This document shows positions 29,198 to 38,211 of a DNA stretch of 64,000 nucleotides, piece after piece. The DNA comes from Lentimicrobium sp. (GTDB taxonomy: Bacteria > Bacteroidota > Bacteroidia > Bacteroidales > Lentimicrobiaceae), in contig JAHYJC010000008.1 in assembly GCA_019429275.1 (NCBI GenBank), forward strand, positions 47,211-111,210, in the 5' to 3' direction. Made by a program: the position numbers and the translations under genes. Position 1 is the stretch's first letter; each line of letters begins with the position of its first letter. Below the pieces are notes generated by a model that searched no databases, was not told the origin of the DNA, and saw only the letters and a program-made list of their open reading frames with translations.

Positions 29198-30967
29198 ATG
29201 ACAGAAATAACAAGAATTTTCGACCTGCTGCCTCACTATGTCGCAAGTTTTAAGCCTAAAGATGATGCTCTGGCAGTTAAAGAAGATGGAGTCTGGAAAA
29301 AAATCAGCATAGAACAGTATATTCAGGCCTCTGATAATCTCGCTTATGGCCTTTTGGGATTAGGCGTCAAACCGGGTGATACCATTGTTACAATCACCAA
29401 CAACAGGCCGGAATGGAATTTTCTTGATATAGCAATTATGCAGGTCGGGGCAATTCATGTGCCTGTTTATCCTACCATCAGCCCTGCCGATTATCAGTAT
29501 ATTTTCAATCATGCAGGTATCAAGTTTATTTTTGTCGCCGGCGAAGATCTTTCAAAAAGAATAAAAGAAGCAGCCAACTTTTGTCCCAGCGTTAAGGAGG
29601 TTTTTACTTTCAACCAAAGAGAAGGTTTCCGCAATGTTTATGACCTGATGGATCTGGGACAAAAAAATCCAAGGGCTGAAGAAATTCAAAAGATCAAGAA
29701 AAGCATCGACACCCATGATCTTGCAACAATTATTTACACTTCTGGAACCACCGGAAATCCAAAAGGAGTAATGTTATCGCACAATAATATTATCTCAAAT
29801 TTCAAAGCGGTTTCCTACATCCCCACCTTTGGTGAAGAAGGTAAAGCACTCAGCTTTCTTCCCCTTTGCCATATTTATGAGCGCATGCTCAACTACCTTT
29901 ATCAATACCTTGGAATTTCAATTTACTACGCAGAAAGTCTGGCAACCATAACCGACAACATCAAAGAAATTCACCCTGATATGATGTGTTGTGTTCCCCG
30001 TTTGCTTGAAAAAATTTATGACAAAATACAGGCTTCGGGCAGGAAACTGAAGGGTGTTAAGCGAATGATATTTTTCTGGGCGGTTGATCTTGCTTTGCAA
30101 TATGATGTTCAGGGTAATAACAACGCCTGGTATATGATGCGTCACAAGATTGCTGATAAACTAATCTTTAGCAAATGGCGTGCAGCTTTGGGTGGAAATT
30201 TCAAAATCATAGTTTCAGGAGGTGCTTCCATTCAGCCTCGGCTTGTGAAAACTTTCCGTGCAGCCGGACTTCCAATCTATGAAGGTTATGGCCTGACCGA
30301 AACATCACCGGTGGTTGCAGTTACCAGCACCGATAACAATGGAATAAAAATTGGCACAGTCGGACCTCCGCTTAGAGGGGTTGAAGTAAAAATTGCCAAA
30401 GATGGCGAAATCCTGGCCAGAGGCCCCGGAATTATGCTTGGCTATTTCAAAGACGAGGAGATGACCAAATCCGTAATTGATGAAGATGGATGGTTCCATA
30501 CCGGAGATATCGGGCTCTTTGAACCTGAAGGACAACTCAGGATTACAGGAAGAAAAAAAGAAATTTTCAAAACTTCATTAGGCAAGTATATTGCCCCTGA
30601 ATTGCTTGAAAACAAAGTAAAGGAATCACCATTTATAGACAACATAATTGTTGTAGGCGAAAATCAAAAGTTTGCCGCAGCATTGGTAGTTCCTGATTTT
30701 AATCATCTGAAGTCCTATTGCAACATAAAGCAGATAAAATATACAACCGATGAAGAAATCATAACTGTTCCACAGATTAAGCAAAGGCTTATGAAAGTTA
30801 TCGATCAGTTTAACAAAAACTTCGGAAGTACTGAACAAATCAAGAGAGTTGAATTCATGAGCAAAGAGTGGTCGACCGGCTCGGGAGAGCTCACTCCCAC
30901 CCTGAAGCTTAAAAGGGCCTTTATTGTGAAAAAGTATCAGGAGAAAATTGATAAATTATTTGTTTAA
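29198..30967 (+). CDS. Long-chain fatty acid--CoA ligase, tandem copy 1
   Basis: 589 residues of the ANL superfamily, COG1022-type long-chain acyl-CoA synthetase. The AMP-binding P-loop YTSGTTGNPKGVMLSHNN starts near residue 179. Later motifs are YEGYGLTETSPV (about 358), GWFHTGDIGLF (about 430) and the C-terminal GRKKEIFKTSLGKYIAP with the catalytic-lysine region. It activates fatty acids with ATP and CoA in the cytoplasm, for beta-oxidation or lipid synthesis. It is followed after 17 bases by a close paralogue. An AAGGA lies 11 bases upstream of the start, rare in this genome. Confidence 0.95.
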   Translation: MTEITRIFDLLPHYVASFKPKDDALAVKEDGVWKKISIEQYIQASDNLAYGLLGLGVKPGDTIVTITNNRPEWNFLDIAIMQVGAIHVPVYPTISPADYQYIFNHAGIKFIFVAGEDLSKRIKEAANFCPSVKEVFTFNQREGFRNVYDLMDLGQKNPRAEEIQKIKKSIDTHDLATIIYTSGTTGNPKGVMLSHNNIISNFKAVSYIPTFGEEGKALSFLPLCHIYERMLNYLYQYLGISIYYAESLATITDNIKEIHPDMMCCVPRLLEKIYDKIQASGRKLKGVKRMIFFWAVDLALQYDVQGNNNAWYMMRHKIADKLIFSKWRAALGGNFKIIVSGGASIQPRLVKTFRAAGLPIYEGYGLTETSPVVAVTSTDNNGIKIGTVGPPLRGVEVKIAKDGEILARGPGIMLGYFKDEEMTKSVIDEDGWFHTGDIGLFEPEGQLRITGRKKEIFKTSLGKYIAPELLENKVKESPFIDNIIVVGENQKFAAALVVPDFNHLKSYCNIKQIKYTTDEEIITVPQIKQRLMKVIDQFNKNFGSTEQIKRVEFMSKEWSTGSGELTPTLKLKRAFIVKKYQEKIDKLFV

Positions 30968-30984
30968 CATCAGCAAGTCAGGAT

Positions 30985-32766
30985 ATGCAAAAAGTCACGC
31001 GCCTCATTGATCTGTTACCTCATTACTCAGAAAAGTACAAACCCAAAAATAATGTTCTGGCTGGAAAAGAAAATGGCAAATGGGTTACTTATTCGATTTC
31101 CGCCTACCGAGAAATCGCTGATAATATCAGTTACGCTCTCCTTAAGGCGGGTATTAAAAAGGGCGATATGGTTGCCACCATCATGCCAAGCCGACCTGAA
31201 TGGAATATGATAGATATAGGAATAATGCAGGTAGGTGCCATTCATGTCCCGATTTATCCAACCATTAGCGAGGCCGATTATAAATACATTCTTGATCATG
31301 CCGAAGTGAAAGTTCTTTTCATCAACGGAAAAGACATTTTCAGGAAGATTGAACACATTTTGCCTGAAATTTCAAGTCTGAAAGGTGTATATGCTATAAA
31401 AGAGACAGAAGGTGTTGAAAAATTTCCTGATTTTGTTGAACTGGGCAAAAGCAACTCTAATCCTGAACTTCTGAAAACCGTAAAAGATTCAATCAATGAA
31501 GGTGACCTTGCAACAGTTATTTACACATCAGGTACAACAGGTAATCCAAAGGGAGTAATGCTCACACATGCCAACATTTTAAGCAATGTGAAAGCTGTTG
31601 AGCACATTCCGCCCTGCGGAGAAGAAGGTCGCGCGTTGAGCTACCTGCCCTTATGCCATGTTTATGAACGTATGCTTAATTATTTATACCAGTACCTTGG
31701 AATTTCGGTTTATTATGCTGAAAATGTTGCTTCCATTGCTGAAAATATGAGAGAGGTTAAGCCTGATATTCTTTCAACTGTGCCCCGCTTACTTGAAAAA
31801 ATATATGATAAAATTATAGTCAACGGCCGAAAACTTAAGAGTATTAAGAAGTTTTTCTTTTTTTGGGCAGTGAATCTTGGTTTAAAGTATGAGTTGAATG
31901 GTGCTAACGGATGGTATTATGAAACCAGGCTAAAACTGGCCAATAAACTGGTTTTTAGCAAATGGAGGGCTGCTTTGGGCAATAACCTTAAGGTCATCGT
32001 ATCGGGTGGAGCTGCACTTCAGCCCAGGCTTGCCAGGGTGTTCTGGTCGGCAGGTATACCCGTCCTTGAAGGTTATGGATTAACCGAAACCTCTCCTGTT
32101 CTTTCGGTCCATGATTTTCTCCCTAACGGTCTCAGTTTCGGTACGGTTGGAAAAGTTCTTAAAGGTGTTGAAGTAGTGATTGCCAACGATGGTGAAATAC
32201 TTACTAAAGGCCCTAACCTCATGCTTGGATATTACAAAGAGCCCGGCCTGACAGCCGAAGCCATTGATCCTGATGGCTGGTTTCACACAGGAGATATCGG
32301 ACAATTCACACCAGTAGGCCACCTGAAAATAACCGGAAGAAAAAAAGAAATTTTTAAAACATCTCTGGGAAAATACATCAGTCCTGAGCAACTCGAAAAT
32401 AAATTCAAGGAGTCGCCGTTTATTGATGCACTTATGATAATCGGTGAAAATCAAAAATTTGCAGCCGCCTTGGTAGTCCCCGATTTTAACCACCTTAAAA
32501 ACTGGTGTGCCATAAAAGAAGTTACATACACAACCGACAAGGAAATGGTTGAACTTCCAAGGATTAAAAAACGTTATCAGGTTGAAATCGACAAATACAA
32601 CAAATTCTTCGGTGCCACCGAACAGGTAAAACGTATAGAACTACTAGGTCAGGAGTGGACTGTTGATACCGGTGAACTTACAGCCTCAATGAAGCTACGC
32701 AGAAACTTTATCATGACTAAATACAGCGACCTTGTGAATAAGATTTTCAGCATTAATGGAGATTAA
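30985..32766 (+). CDS. Long-chain fatty acid--CoA ligase, tandem copy 2
   Basis: 593 residues, collinear with copy 1 throughout and with all catalytic motifs: YTSGTTGNPKGVMLTHAN, LEGYGLTETSPV, GWFHTGDIG and GRKKEIFKTSLGKYISP. It differs most in the segment after the P-loop and in the acyl-pocket region, so substrate range may differ. It lies 17 bases after copy 1 and 39 before copy 3, and all three are likely one transcript. It looks functional, not a decaying duplicate. Confidence 0.95.
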   Translation: MQKVTRLIDLLPHYSEKYKPKNNVLAGKENGKWVTYSISAYREIADNISYALLKAGIKKGDMVATIMPSRPEWNMIDIGIMQVGAIHVPIYPTISEADYKYILDHAEVKVLFINGKDIFRKIEHILPEISSLKGVYAIKETEGVEKFPDFVELGKSNSNPELLKTVKDSINEGDLATVIYTSGTTGNPKGVMLTHANILSNVKAVEHIPPCGEEGRALSYLPLCHVYERMLNYLYQYLGISVYYAENVASIAENMREVKPDILSTVPRLLEKIYDKIIVNGRKLKSIKKFFFFWAVNLGLKYELNGANGWYYETRLKLANKLVFSKWRAALGNNLKVIVSGGAALQPRLARVFWSAGIPVLEGYGLTETSPVLSVHDFLPNGLSFGTVGKVLKGVEVVIANDGEILTKGPNLMLGYYKEPGLTAEAIDPDGWFHTGDIGQFTPVGHLKITGRKKEIFKTSLGKYISPEQLENKFKESPFIDALMIIGENQKFAAALVVPDFNHLKNWCAIKEVTYTTDKEMVELPRIKKRYQVEIDKYNKFFGATEQVKRIELLGQEWTVDTGELTASMKLRRNFIMTKYSDLVNKIFSINGD

Positions 32767-32805
32767 CAGTATTAATTAATATTTTCTCAAACACACATCT
32801 GGGAA

Positions 32806-34638
32806 ATGGCAAACCCGACCCGAATATTCGATCTTTTAGACCATTACCATGATGAATATGCCGGGAAGAATGATGTTTTTGGCTATAAAAAAGAAGGTAA
32901 CTGGATTACCGTTTCTGCAGCTGATTATCTGAAAAACGCCAATACTGTTAGCTATGGCCTAATGGCAATCGGGCTCAAACCCGGGTCCAGGGTTGCAACC
33001 ATTATGGGAAACCGACCCGAATGGAACTTTTTGGATATGGGAATACTCCAGGCCGGTTGTGTGCATGTACCTGTGTATCCCACAATTAGCGCTGAGAATT
33101 ATCTATATATTTTTAATGATGCAGAAATTAAAGTTCTCTTTATAGGTTGTCATGAAGCCTACAACCGGGTAAAAACAATTCTGCATCTTATACCCTCGCT
33201 TCAGGCATTTTATATACTTGAGAAAACCAAAGGTGTGAAACACTGGTCAGTTCTTTTGGAAAAAGGAAGAAAATTTAAAGAAACTGAAGTGCTGGCATCC
33301 ATTAAAAGCAGCATTCAACCATCCGATCTGGCTACACTTATTTACACATCAGGCACTACCGGAAAGCCGAAGGGTGTGATGCTATCGCACTCAAATATAA
33401 TCAGCAATTGTCTCAGCGTCAGCGAAATTTTAAAGAAAAAAAGAGTTTCAAAAGCCCTGAGTTTCTTACCTCTTTGTCATGTGTATGAGCGTTTGCTCAA
33501 TTACATGTATCAACACCTGGGAATTTCTGTTTATTATGCTGAACACATTGACCGGATCAGGGATAATATGAAAGATGTAAGCCCTGATATGTTCTGTGCT
33601 GTGCCAAGGGTTCTTGAAAAAAGCTATGCAACCATCATCAGGAAGGGACGTAATCTGAAAGGTATCAGGAAAATAATCTTTTTCTGGGCACTTAATCTGG
33701 GTCACAGGTATGACTTCGAGCTTGCCGGAAAATTGTCGTATAGAACTAAATTGCAACTTGCTGATAAGCTTGTATTCAACAAATGGCGGTTGGCTTTCGG
33801 TAATAAATTGAAAATTATAGTTTCGGGAGGAGCCCCTTTGCATCCGCGTTTAGCCAGGGTTTTCTGGGCAGCAGGCATTCAGGTTATTGAAGGTTATGGG
33901 CTTACCGAAACTTCACCTGTGATAGCCGTCGGAACTTTTGAGCCCGATGGAGTGAAATTCGGCACTGTCGGAAAAATACTGAAAGGTGTTGAGGTTAAAC
34001 TTTCAGCCGATGATGAAATTTTGGTAAAAGGGCCAAATGTTATGATGGGTTACCTCAACAGGCCCGACAGAAATGCTGAGGTTTTTGATGAAGAAGGATG
34101 GTTTCACACTGGTGATATTGGTGAAATTATTGATGGCGAATACCTTAAAATTACTGACAGGAAAAAGGAAATTTTTAAGACTTCATTGGGAAAATATATC
34201 GCCCCACAGGTGATTGAAAACCGGATGAAAGAATCGCCCTTTATTGAAAGTGTTATGGTAAGTGGCGAAAACAGAAGCTATCCTTCTGCATTGATTGTTC
34301 CAAACTTTGAATATCTTAAATCATGGTGTGGCGCCAAGGAGATTGAATACACCTCTGATGCTGAAATGGCTCGGCAAAAGGTTGTACAAGACAGAATTTT
34401 ACAAGAGGTAAACACCATAAACAGCACCCTCGACCACACTTCTCAGGTCAGAAAATTCATAATCATGAATAAGCCCTGGACAGTGCAGTCAGGTGAATTG
34501 TCCCCAACACTGAAAGTGAGAAGAAAATTCATGCACGAAAAATATGCTGACCTCATTGCCAGCATGTATGGTGTTGAAAAAGAAACACCCCGTTATGCAA
34601 AGAAAAGGAACAAAAAAGATAAAAAGAATATTAAATAA
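32806..34638 (+). CDS. Long-chain fatty acid--CoA ligase, tandem copy 3
   Basis: 610 residues. It keeps the P-loop (YTSGTTGKPKGVMLSHSN), IEGYGLTETSPV, GWFHTGDIGEI and the C-terminal catalytic region (DRKKEIFKTSLGKYIAP). It is more diverged than copies 1 and 2, and ends with a basic tail (YAKKRNKKDKKNIK) that the others lack, which might favour contact with membranes or nucleic acid. Convergent with holA 44 bases away. Confidence 0.94.
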   Translation: MANPTRIFDLLDHYHDEYAGKNDVFGYKKEGNWITVSAADYLKNANTVSYGLMAIGLKPGSRVATIMGNRPEWNFLDMGILQAGCVHVPVYPTISAENYLYIFNDAEIKVLFIGCHEAYNRVKTILHLIPSLQAFYILEKTKGVKHWSVLLEKGRKFKETEVLASIKSSIQPSDLATLIYTSGTTGKPKGVMLSHSNIISNCLSVSEILKKKRVSKALSFLPLCHVYERLLNYMYQHLGISVYYAEHIDRIRDNMKDVSPDMFCAVPRVLEKSYATIIRKGRNLKGIRKIIFFWALNLGHRYDFELAGKLSYRTKLQLADKLVFNKWRLAFGNKLKIIVSGGAPLHPRLARVFWAAGIQVIEGYGLTETSPVIAVGTFEPDGVKFGTVGKILKGVEVKLSADDEILVKGPNVMMGYLNRPDRNAEVFDEEGWFHTGDIGEIIDGEYLKITDRKKEIFKTSLGKYIAPQVIENRMKESPFIESVMVSGENRSYPSALIVPNFEYLKSWCGAKEIEYTSDAEMARQKVVQDRILQEVNTINSTLDHTSQVRKFIIMNKPWTVQSGELSPTLKVRRKFMHEKYADLIASMYGVEKETPRYAKKRNKKDKKNIK

Positions 34639-34682
34639 TCAACCGTTTACTCAAGAGATTGAGCGCAATTATTGAAATAATT

Positions 34683-35687
34683 TCAGTGTAGAATTTTAAA
34701 GATCATTTCCCTTGTCAGTTCTCCTTCATCGGCCGAACCCGAATCCAAACCTTTCGACTTGAGGTCATACTCTCTCATAATTGAAATAATTTGAATCAGT
34801 TTGCCAAATGAATAGTTGCGTGCAGCAGTTTTATAGTCATTCAGGAAAAACAGATTAACACCGGCAGCGGCAGCAACTTCATTGTCAGGCTTTCCTTCCA
34901 TATATTTTATGAGAGTTGCCTTTGAAAAGAAAAGATAAAGCATGATAACTACTTTAACCAAAGGGTTCTCTTTCGGATTTGCGACAAAATGATTAACAAT
35001 TCTGTTTGATTTTAGTACATCGCGTCTGGCTAGAGCAATTTGCAATTCAAAAACATTAAAATCTTTGCTGATTCCAATATTGGTTTCAATAAGTTTTTCA
35101 GTAATCTCGCTACCATTTTTCAAACTTATGTACAATTTCCCAAGCTCATTGTCGATTTTTGAAAGATCGTTGCCCAGAAAGTCTGCAATCATAATGGCAG
35201 CTTTTGGTGTAATGGAATAACCTGAAGATTCAACCTGAGATTTAATCCACCCTGGCATTTTTTCTTCATAAATTTTTGATGATTCGAAAAATATCCCTCG
35301 CTTTTCAATAGTTTTTGCCAGGGTTTTTCTTTTGTCATACTTTTTGTACTTATAGCATAACACAAGAATGGTCGAATCAAGAGGTTTTTCAACATATGGT
35401 TGTATCTCTTCAAGATTTTTCACATCCTGTGCTTCCTTAACAATCACAACATGATGACTGGCCATCATAGGATAACGTTTTGCATAGTCAACAATAGCCC
35501 TTACGTCCACATCGCGTCCATATAGAACTGTCAAATTAAATTCTTTGCCAGCTTCGTCAAGAACTTCATTTTCAATTACATCCGAAATTAAATTAATGTA
35601 ATAGGGTTCCTCTCCGCTTAATAGGTAAACAGAATGGAAAATCCTTTTGCGTATGTCTGAAATTATTTTTTTATAATCAGTCGCCAT
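34683..35687 (-). CDS. holA: DNA polymerase III subunit delta
   Basis: 334 residues, the usual size. The N-terminus (IRKRIFHSVYLLSGEEPYYI) is the delta-subunit start with its degenerate P-loop-like region. It continues with VVIVKEAQDVKNLEEIQPYVE and the C-terminal collar helices (RNYSFGKLIQIISIMREYDLKSKGLDSG) that join the clamp-loader pentamer. The subunit opens the beta sliding clamp. Its start lies 12 bases after the stop of amn, so the two are probably co-transcribed. The Bacteroidota gene order with an HsdR-N-like neighbour is also kept. Confidence 0.93.
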   Translation of the reverse strand: MATDYKKIISDIRKRIFHSVYLLSGEEPYYINLISDVIENEVLDEAGKEFNLTVLYGRDVDVRAIVDYAKRYPMMASHHVVIVKEAQDVKNLEEIQPYVEKPLDSTILVLCYKYKKYDKRKTLAKTIEKRGIFFESSKIYEEKMPGWIKSQVESSGYSITPKAAIMIADFLGNDLSKIDNELGKLYISLKNGSEITEKLIETNIGISKDFNVFELQIALARRDVLKSNRIVNHFVANPKENPLVKVVIMLYLFFSKATLIKYMEGKPDNEVAAAAGVNLFFLNDYKTAARNYSFGKLIQIISIMREYDLKSKGLDSGSADEGELTREMIFKILH

Positions 35688-35699
35688 TTGTAATTATAA

Positions 35700-36470
35700 T
35701 TAAAAGCGCAGGTGCTTAACTGTCAGTCCTTTATTAATAAGCTGTTTCAGTGCTTGAATCCCAATTTTAAGGTGCGTATTCACATACTCTTCGGTAACAT
35801 GCCGGTCGCTCTCTTCGGTTTTTACGCCTGTTGAAATCATAGGTTGATCGGAAACCAGAAGAAGAGCACCTGTGGGAATTTCATTATGAAAACCAACACT
35901 GAAAATTGTAGCGGTTTCCATATCTATTGCCATAGCCCTTATTAACCTGAGATAATCTTTAAAATCATCATCATGTTCCCAAACACGTCGGTTTGTTGTG
36001 TAAACAGTGCCTGTCCAGTAATCAAGACCTTCATCTCTTATTGATGTTGAAATTGCTTTTTGAAGATTAAATGCGGGAAGTGCCGGAACTTCTATAGGAA
36101 AATAGTCGTCGGAGGTTCCCTCTCCCCTTATGGCTGCAATGGGCAATATCAAATCGCCAAGTAGTGCCCTCTTCTTTAGACCTCCGCATTTTCCAAGAAA
36201 TAACACTGCCTGAGGTTTTATGCTGCCCAGCAAGTCCATAATTGTTGCTGCATTTGCACTCCCCATCCCGAAATTAATCATGGAAATGTCTCCGGCAGTA
36301 GCACTGGGCATCGCCTTATCTCTTCCTTTAATTTCAACTTCATTCCATTCCGCAAATAGTTCAAGATAATGAATGAAATTTGTCAATAAAATAAAACCTC
36401 CGAAATCTTTAATACTTGTACCAGTATATCTTGGCAACCAGTTTTCAGTAATTTCCTGTTTTGTTTTCAT
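35700..36470 (-). CDS. amn: AMP nucleosidase (short Bacteroidota form)
   Basis: 256 residues. It is the short nucleoside-phosphorylase-fold version, lacking the N-terminal domain of the 480-residue E. coli enzyme. Characteristic phrases are MKTKQEITENWLPRYTGT at the start, INFGMGSANAATIMDLL, FLGKCGGLKKR, IRGEGTSDDYFP, AMAIDMETATIFSVGF (base/ribose-binding Met-Glu) and LLLVSDQPM. It hydrolyses AMP to adenine and ribose 5-phosphate, balancing the adenylate pool. Upstream it faces the HsdR-N-like gene across about 100 bases. Confidence 0.94.
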   Translation of the reverse strand: MKTKQEITENWLPRYTGTSIKDFGGFILLTNFIHYLELFAEWNEVEIKGRDKAMPSATAGDISMINFGMGSANAATIMDLLGSIKPQAVLFLGKCGGLKKRALLGDLILPIAAIRGEGTSDDYFPIEVPALPAFNLQKAISTSIRDEGLDYWTGTVYTTNRRVWEHDDDFKDYLRLIRAMAIDMETATIFSVGFHNEIPTGALLLVSDQPMISTGVKTEESDRHVTEEYVNTHLKIGIQALKQLINKGLTVKHLRF

Positions 36471-36513
36471 AAAATTGGCTTATCTCTCAATCGTGAAAGT
36501 CTTTTCTTTAATG

Positions 36514-36521
36514 CAAATGTA
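36514..36521 (-). promoter_or_regulatory. Candidate -7 element for amn-holA
   Basis: The minus strand reads TACATTTG, matching TAnnTTTG, 43 bases upstream of the amn ATG. No well-spaced -33 TTTG was found. Confidence 0.5.
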
Positions 36522-36569
36522 GGCTTTTTGACAAAATGTTGTAGTTTTATCCGCCAAAGCAGATTGCAA

Positions 36570-37040
36570 ATGCAACAACTTAATTTTCCGCAGTATTCTT
36601 TCAGGCTGGGCCAGCATTTGGGTCATACCACAATTTTTGATCCCCAAAGGAAACGCTTTGTTGCGCTTACGCCCGAAGAATGGGTACGTCAGCATTTGAT
36701 AAGGTACCTCATCGATGAAAAAAATGTTCCCCCTACCCTGCTGGCATCTGAACGAGGTCTGAAAATTAACGGAATGCACAAAAGGTTTGATTTACTGGCC
36801 TTTTCAACTGACGGCAAACCCTTGCTTATTGTGGAATGTAAAGCTCCGGAAGTAACGCTCAGCGAAGAAACTTTCCATCAGGCAGTTAGATATAATCTTG
36901 CGTTGAAAGCACATTATCTGCTTATATCCAACGGATTGGATCATCACATTGCGAAGGTCGATTATCTGACATCACAACTGCAGTATTTACAAACCATACC
37001 TGATTTCAGGGAAATGAATCTTATTGCAATTTCAAAGTAG
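36570..37040 (+). CDS. HsdR N-terminal-domain protein (PD-(D/E)XK fold, stand-alone)
   Basis: 156 residues from the ATG at 36570; the upstream extension to 36528 is not protein-like. The sequence matches the HSDR_N_2 type: TPEEWVRQHLIRYL, then a PD-(D/E)XK-like core with Asp in KRFDLLAF and the ECK of PLLIVECKAPE (about residues 85-95), then YNLALKAHYLLISNG. It has no helicase domain and there are no HsdM/HsdS genes, so it is not a restriction system. In Bacteroidota this protein commonly neighbours holA, which suggests a housekeeping role with DNA. The function is unknown. Confidence 0.85.
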   Translation: MQQLNFPQYSFRLGQHLGHTTIFDPQRKRFVALTPEEWVRQHLIRYLIDEKNVPPTLLASERGLKINGMHKRFDLLAFSTDGKPLLIVECKAPEVTLSEETFHQAVRYNLALKAHYLLISNGLDHHIAKVDYLTSQLQYLQTIPDFREMNLIAISK

Positions 37041-37116
37041 GATTTTATTTTTGAAAAGAATGGTTTTGAATTATTGTTTCCTGCCGATCCCCGGCTAAGC
37101 AGAATTTAGCTTCGCT

Positions 37117-37149
37117 GAGCCTGCCTGCCTGGCGCAGTCGGGCAGGCTC
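37117..37149. repeat. Extragenic palindrome
   Basis: GAGCCTGCC and GGCAGGCTC (37117-37125, 37141-37149) form a 9-bp stem around a 15-base loop, about 77 bases after the HsdR-N-like gene. GC-rich compared with its surroundings. It may be an interspersed palindromic repeat or a terminator without a T tract. Confidence 0.55.
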
Positions 37150-37237
37150 TCTTCGGTCGGTTGCAATTCCGCTTTGAACACCATTGAATTTGTAATTCAA
37201 TATATTTCGCCTGTTATTTTTCTACCTTCCTACAAAC

Positions 37238-37279
37238 AAGTTCGAAGCTCCTACGAAGAAGTTCAGAGCTCCTACAAAG
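37238..37279. repeat. 21-bp tandem direct repeat
   Basis: Two imperfect units, AAGTTCGAAGCTCCTACGAAG and its neighbour AAGTTCAGAGCTCCTACAAAG in abbreviated terms (18 of 21 positions agree), plus a partial third. No gene is associated. Confidence 0.6.
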
Positions 37280-37390
37280 AGGGAGTGTTCACAGAACTGT
37301 GTCTATGACATTTTTGCTCGTAACTGCATCTCTCGCTTCGGGTCGGGGTACCCCAATCAGAAGTGTTCTGCCCTTTTGATTTAAGTAAAA

Positions 37391-37426
37391 TGGTATACTT
37401 TTGGATTGAACTACTGGTATACTTTT
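37391..37426. repeat. TGGTATACTTTT direct repeat, 24-bp period
   Basis: TGGTATACTTTT occurs at 37391-37402 and exactly 24 bases later at 37415-37426. The same period is found in the neighbouring GGCGCTGTTTG array, suggesting a transposase-binding repeat at a lost element end. Confidence 0.55.
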
Positions 37427-37501
37427 CGGCTGAAATAAGCAATTTGTAACATCGTTATTGATTTATTGGACATAGTACCGGGTTTTTGGCAAGGTACTAT
37501 T

Positions 37502-37680
37502 TGTTACAAATCCGCTCTCTTTTTTAGTGGCGCCGTTTGTGCCGTAATGTCAGGTAGTGATTTTCTTTCATTTACCGGCTGCTATCCTAAAAACATGTTT
37601 TAAGTGGCGCCGTTTGGAGTGAAATCACTGGCGCTGTTTGCTCCGAATTTACTGGCGCTGTTTGCTCCGTAATAGTCAGG
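37502..37680 (-). repeat. Transposon-end-like repeat, copy A (IS21-type multiple end repeats?)
   Basis: TGGCGC recurs at 37605, 37629 and 37653, exactly 24 bases apart, each in a unit TGGCGCtGTTTGctCCG, and once more at 37528. The whole stretch is the reverse complement of the sequence at 60404-60587 over about 180 bases with few gaps. Multiple roughly 20-25-bp repeats at element ends are typical of IS21-family insertion sequences. No istA/istB gene is present here, so it would be a remnant or a non-autonomous piece. Family assignment is inference. Confidence 0.6.
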
Positions 37681-37808
37681 TTTTTAATGAATGGGCTGCA
37701 TTTATAGTGGCGTCACCCTTATCACTTACTAAATTTTGGCACCTCAAAATAGTATATGTAAAGGTACGACCCAAATACCCCGCAAGTCAAGAAAAATTTG
37801 AGTTATCT

Positions 37809-37871
37809 AATGAGCGGTTCATTTTCATAAATGAGTGGTATGTTTTTTCAAATGAGCGGTACTTTACTTGT
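37809..37871. repeat. Three 21-bp direct repeats at the 3' end of the LytTR gene
   Basis: AATGAGCGGT, AATGAGTGGT and AATGAGCGGT begin at 37809, 37830 and 37851, exactly 21 bases (two helical turns) apart. On the minus strand the unit reads ACCGCTCATT. The last unit overlaps the stop codon of the LytTR gene. Regularly spaced direct repeats are what LytTR proteins bind, but no promoter lies beside them. Confidence 0.6.
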
Positions 37872-38211
37872 CGAGATTTTTCCTAAAAACGCACCATTTT
37901 CGTCTTGAAACTTTCATTTTCACCTCTGTTGTGGTTTCGAAACACCGCTTTTTATCTTTCACATAACTTTTAAAGTATTTCAAGTTGACAATAATATTTC
38001 TGTTAATCCTGTAAAATCCGTATCCAACAACTTCTTCTTCAATCTCTTTGAGCAACTTGGAACAAGATACTGGTGGAGTATCATCGTTTGTGTGTACCAT
38101 TGAAACGTAGCCCTCACTTTCAACATACACAATGCTTTCAATAAATAACTGGTGTGCTTTCCCTTTTTCTTTCAGAATTATTGTTTTGTCCTTTTGGTTA
38201 CTGTAGTCCAT
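37864..38211 (-). CDS. Stand-alone LytTR DNA-binding domain protein
   Basis: 115 residues consisting of a LytTR domain alone: IVYVESEGYVSMVHT (ligand-facing strand), SCSKLLKEIEEEVVGYGFYRINRNIIVNLKYFKSYVKD and KMKVSRRKW match the family's RIHRSYIVNL...I..V..R core. It lacks a receiver or membrane part, so activity may be constitutive or set by a partner kinase. Upstream is a short AT-rich leader. It is a candidate binder of the 21-bp repeats at its own 3' end. The sequence is good; its targets are unknown. Confidence 0.85.
   Translation of the reverse strand: MDYSNQKDKTIILKEKGKAHQLFIESIVYVESEGYVSMVHTNDDTPPVSCSKLLKEIEEEVVGYGFYRINRNIIVNLKYFKSYVKDKKRCFETTTEVKMKVSRRKWCVFRKNLDK

Noticed and set aside
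34639..34682. Hairpin terminator between acyl-CoA synthetase 3 and holA
   Set aside because: Only a weak AT-only ATTATT/AATAAT stem is present; not enough for a terminator call.
36570..37040. Possible type I restriction subunit
   Set aside because: Only the N-terminal nuclease-like domain is present, with no helicase part and no HsdM/HsdS genes. The link with holA points to a housekeeping protein.
37605..37680. Possible CRISPR array
   Set aside because: Units recur every 24 bases with little or no spacer, only three copies, and no cas genes. It fits transposon-end repeats instead.
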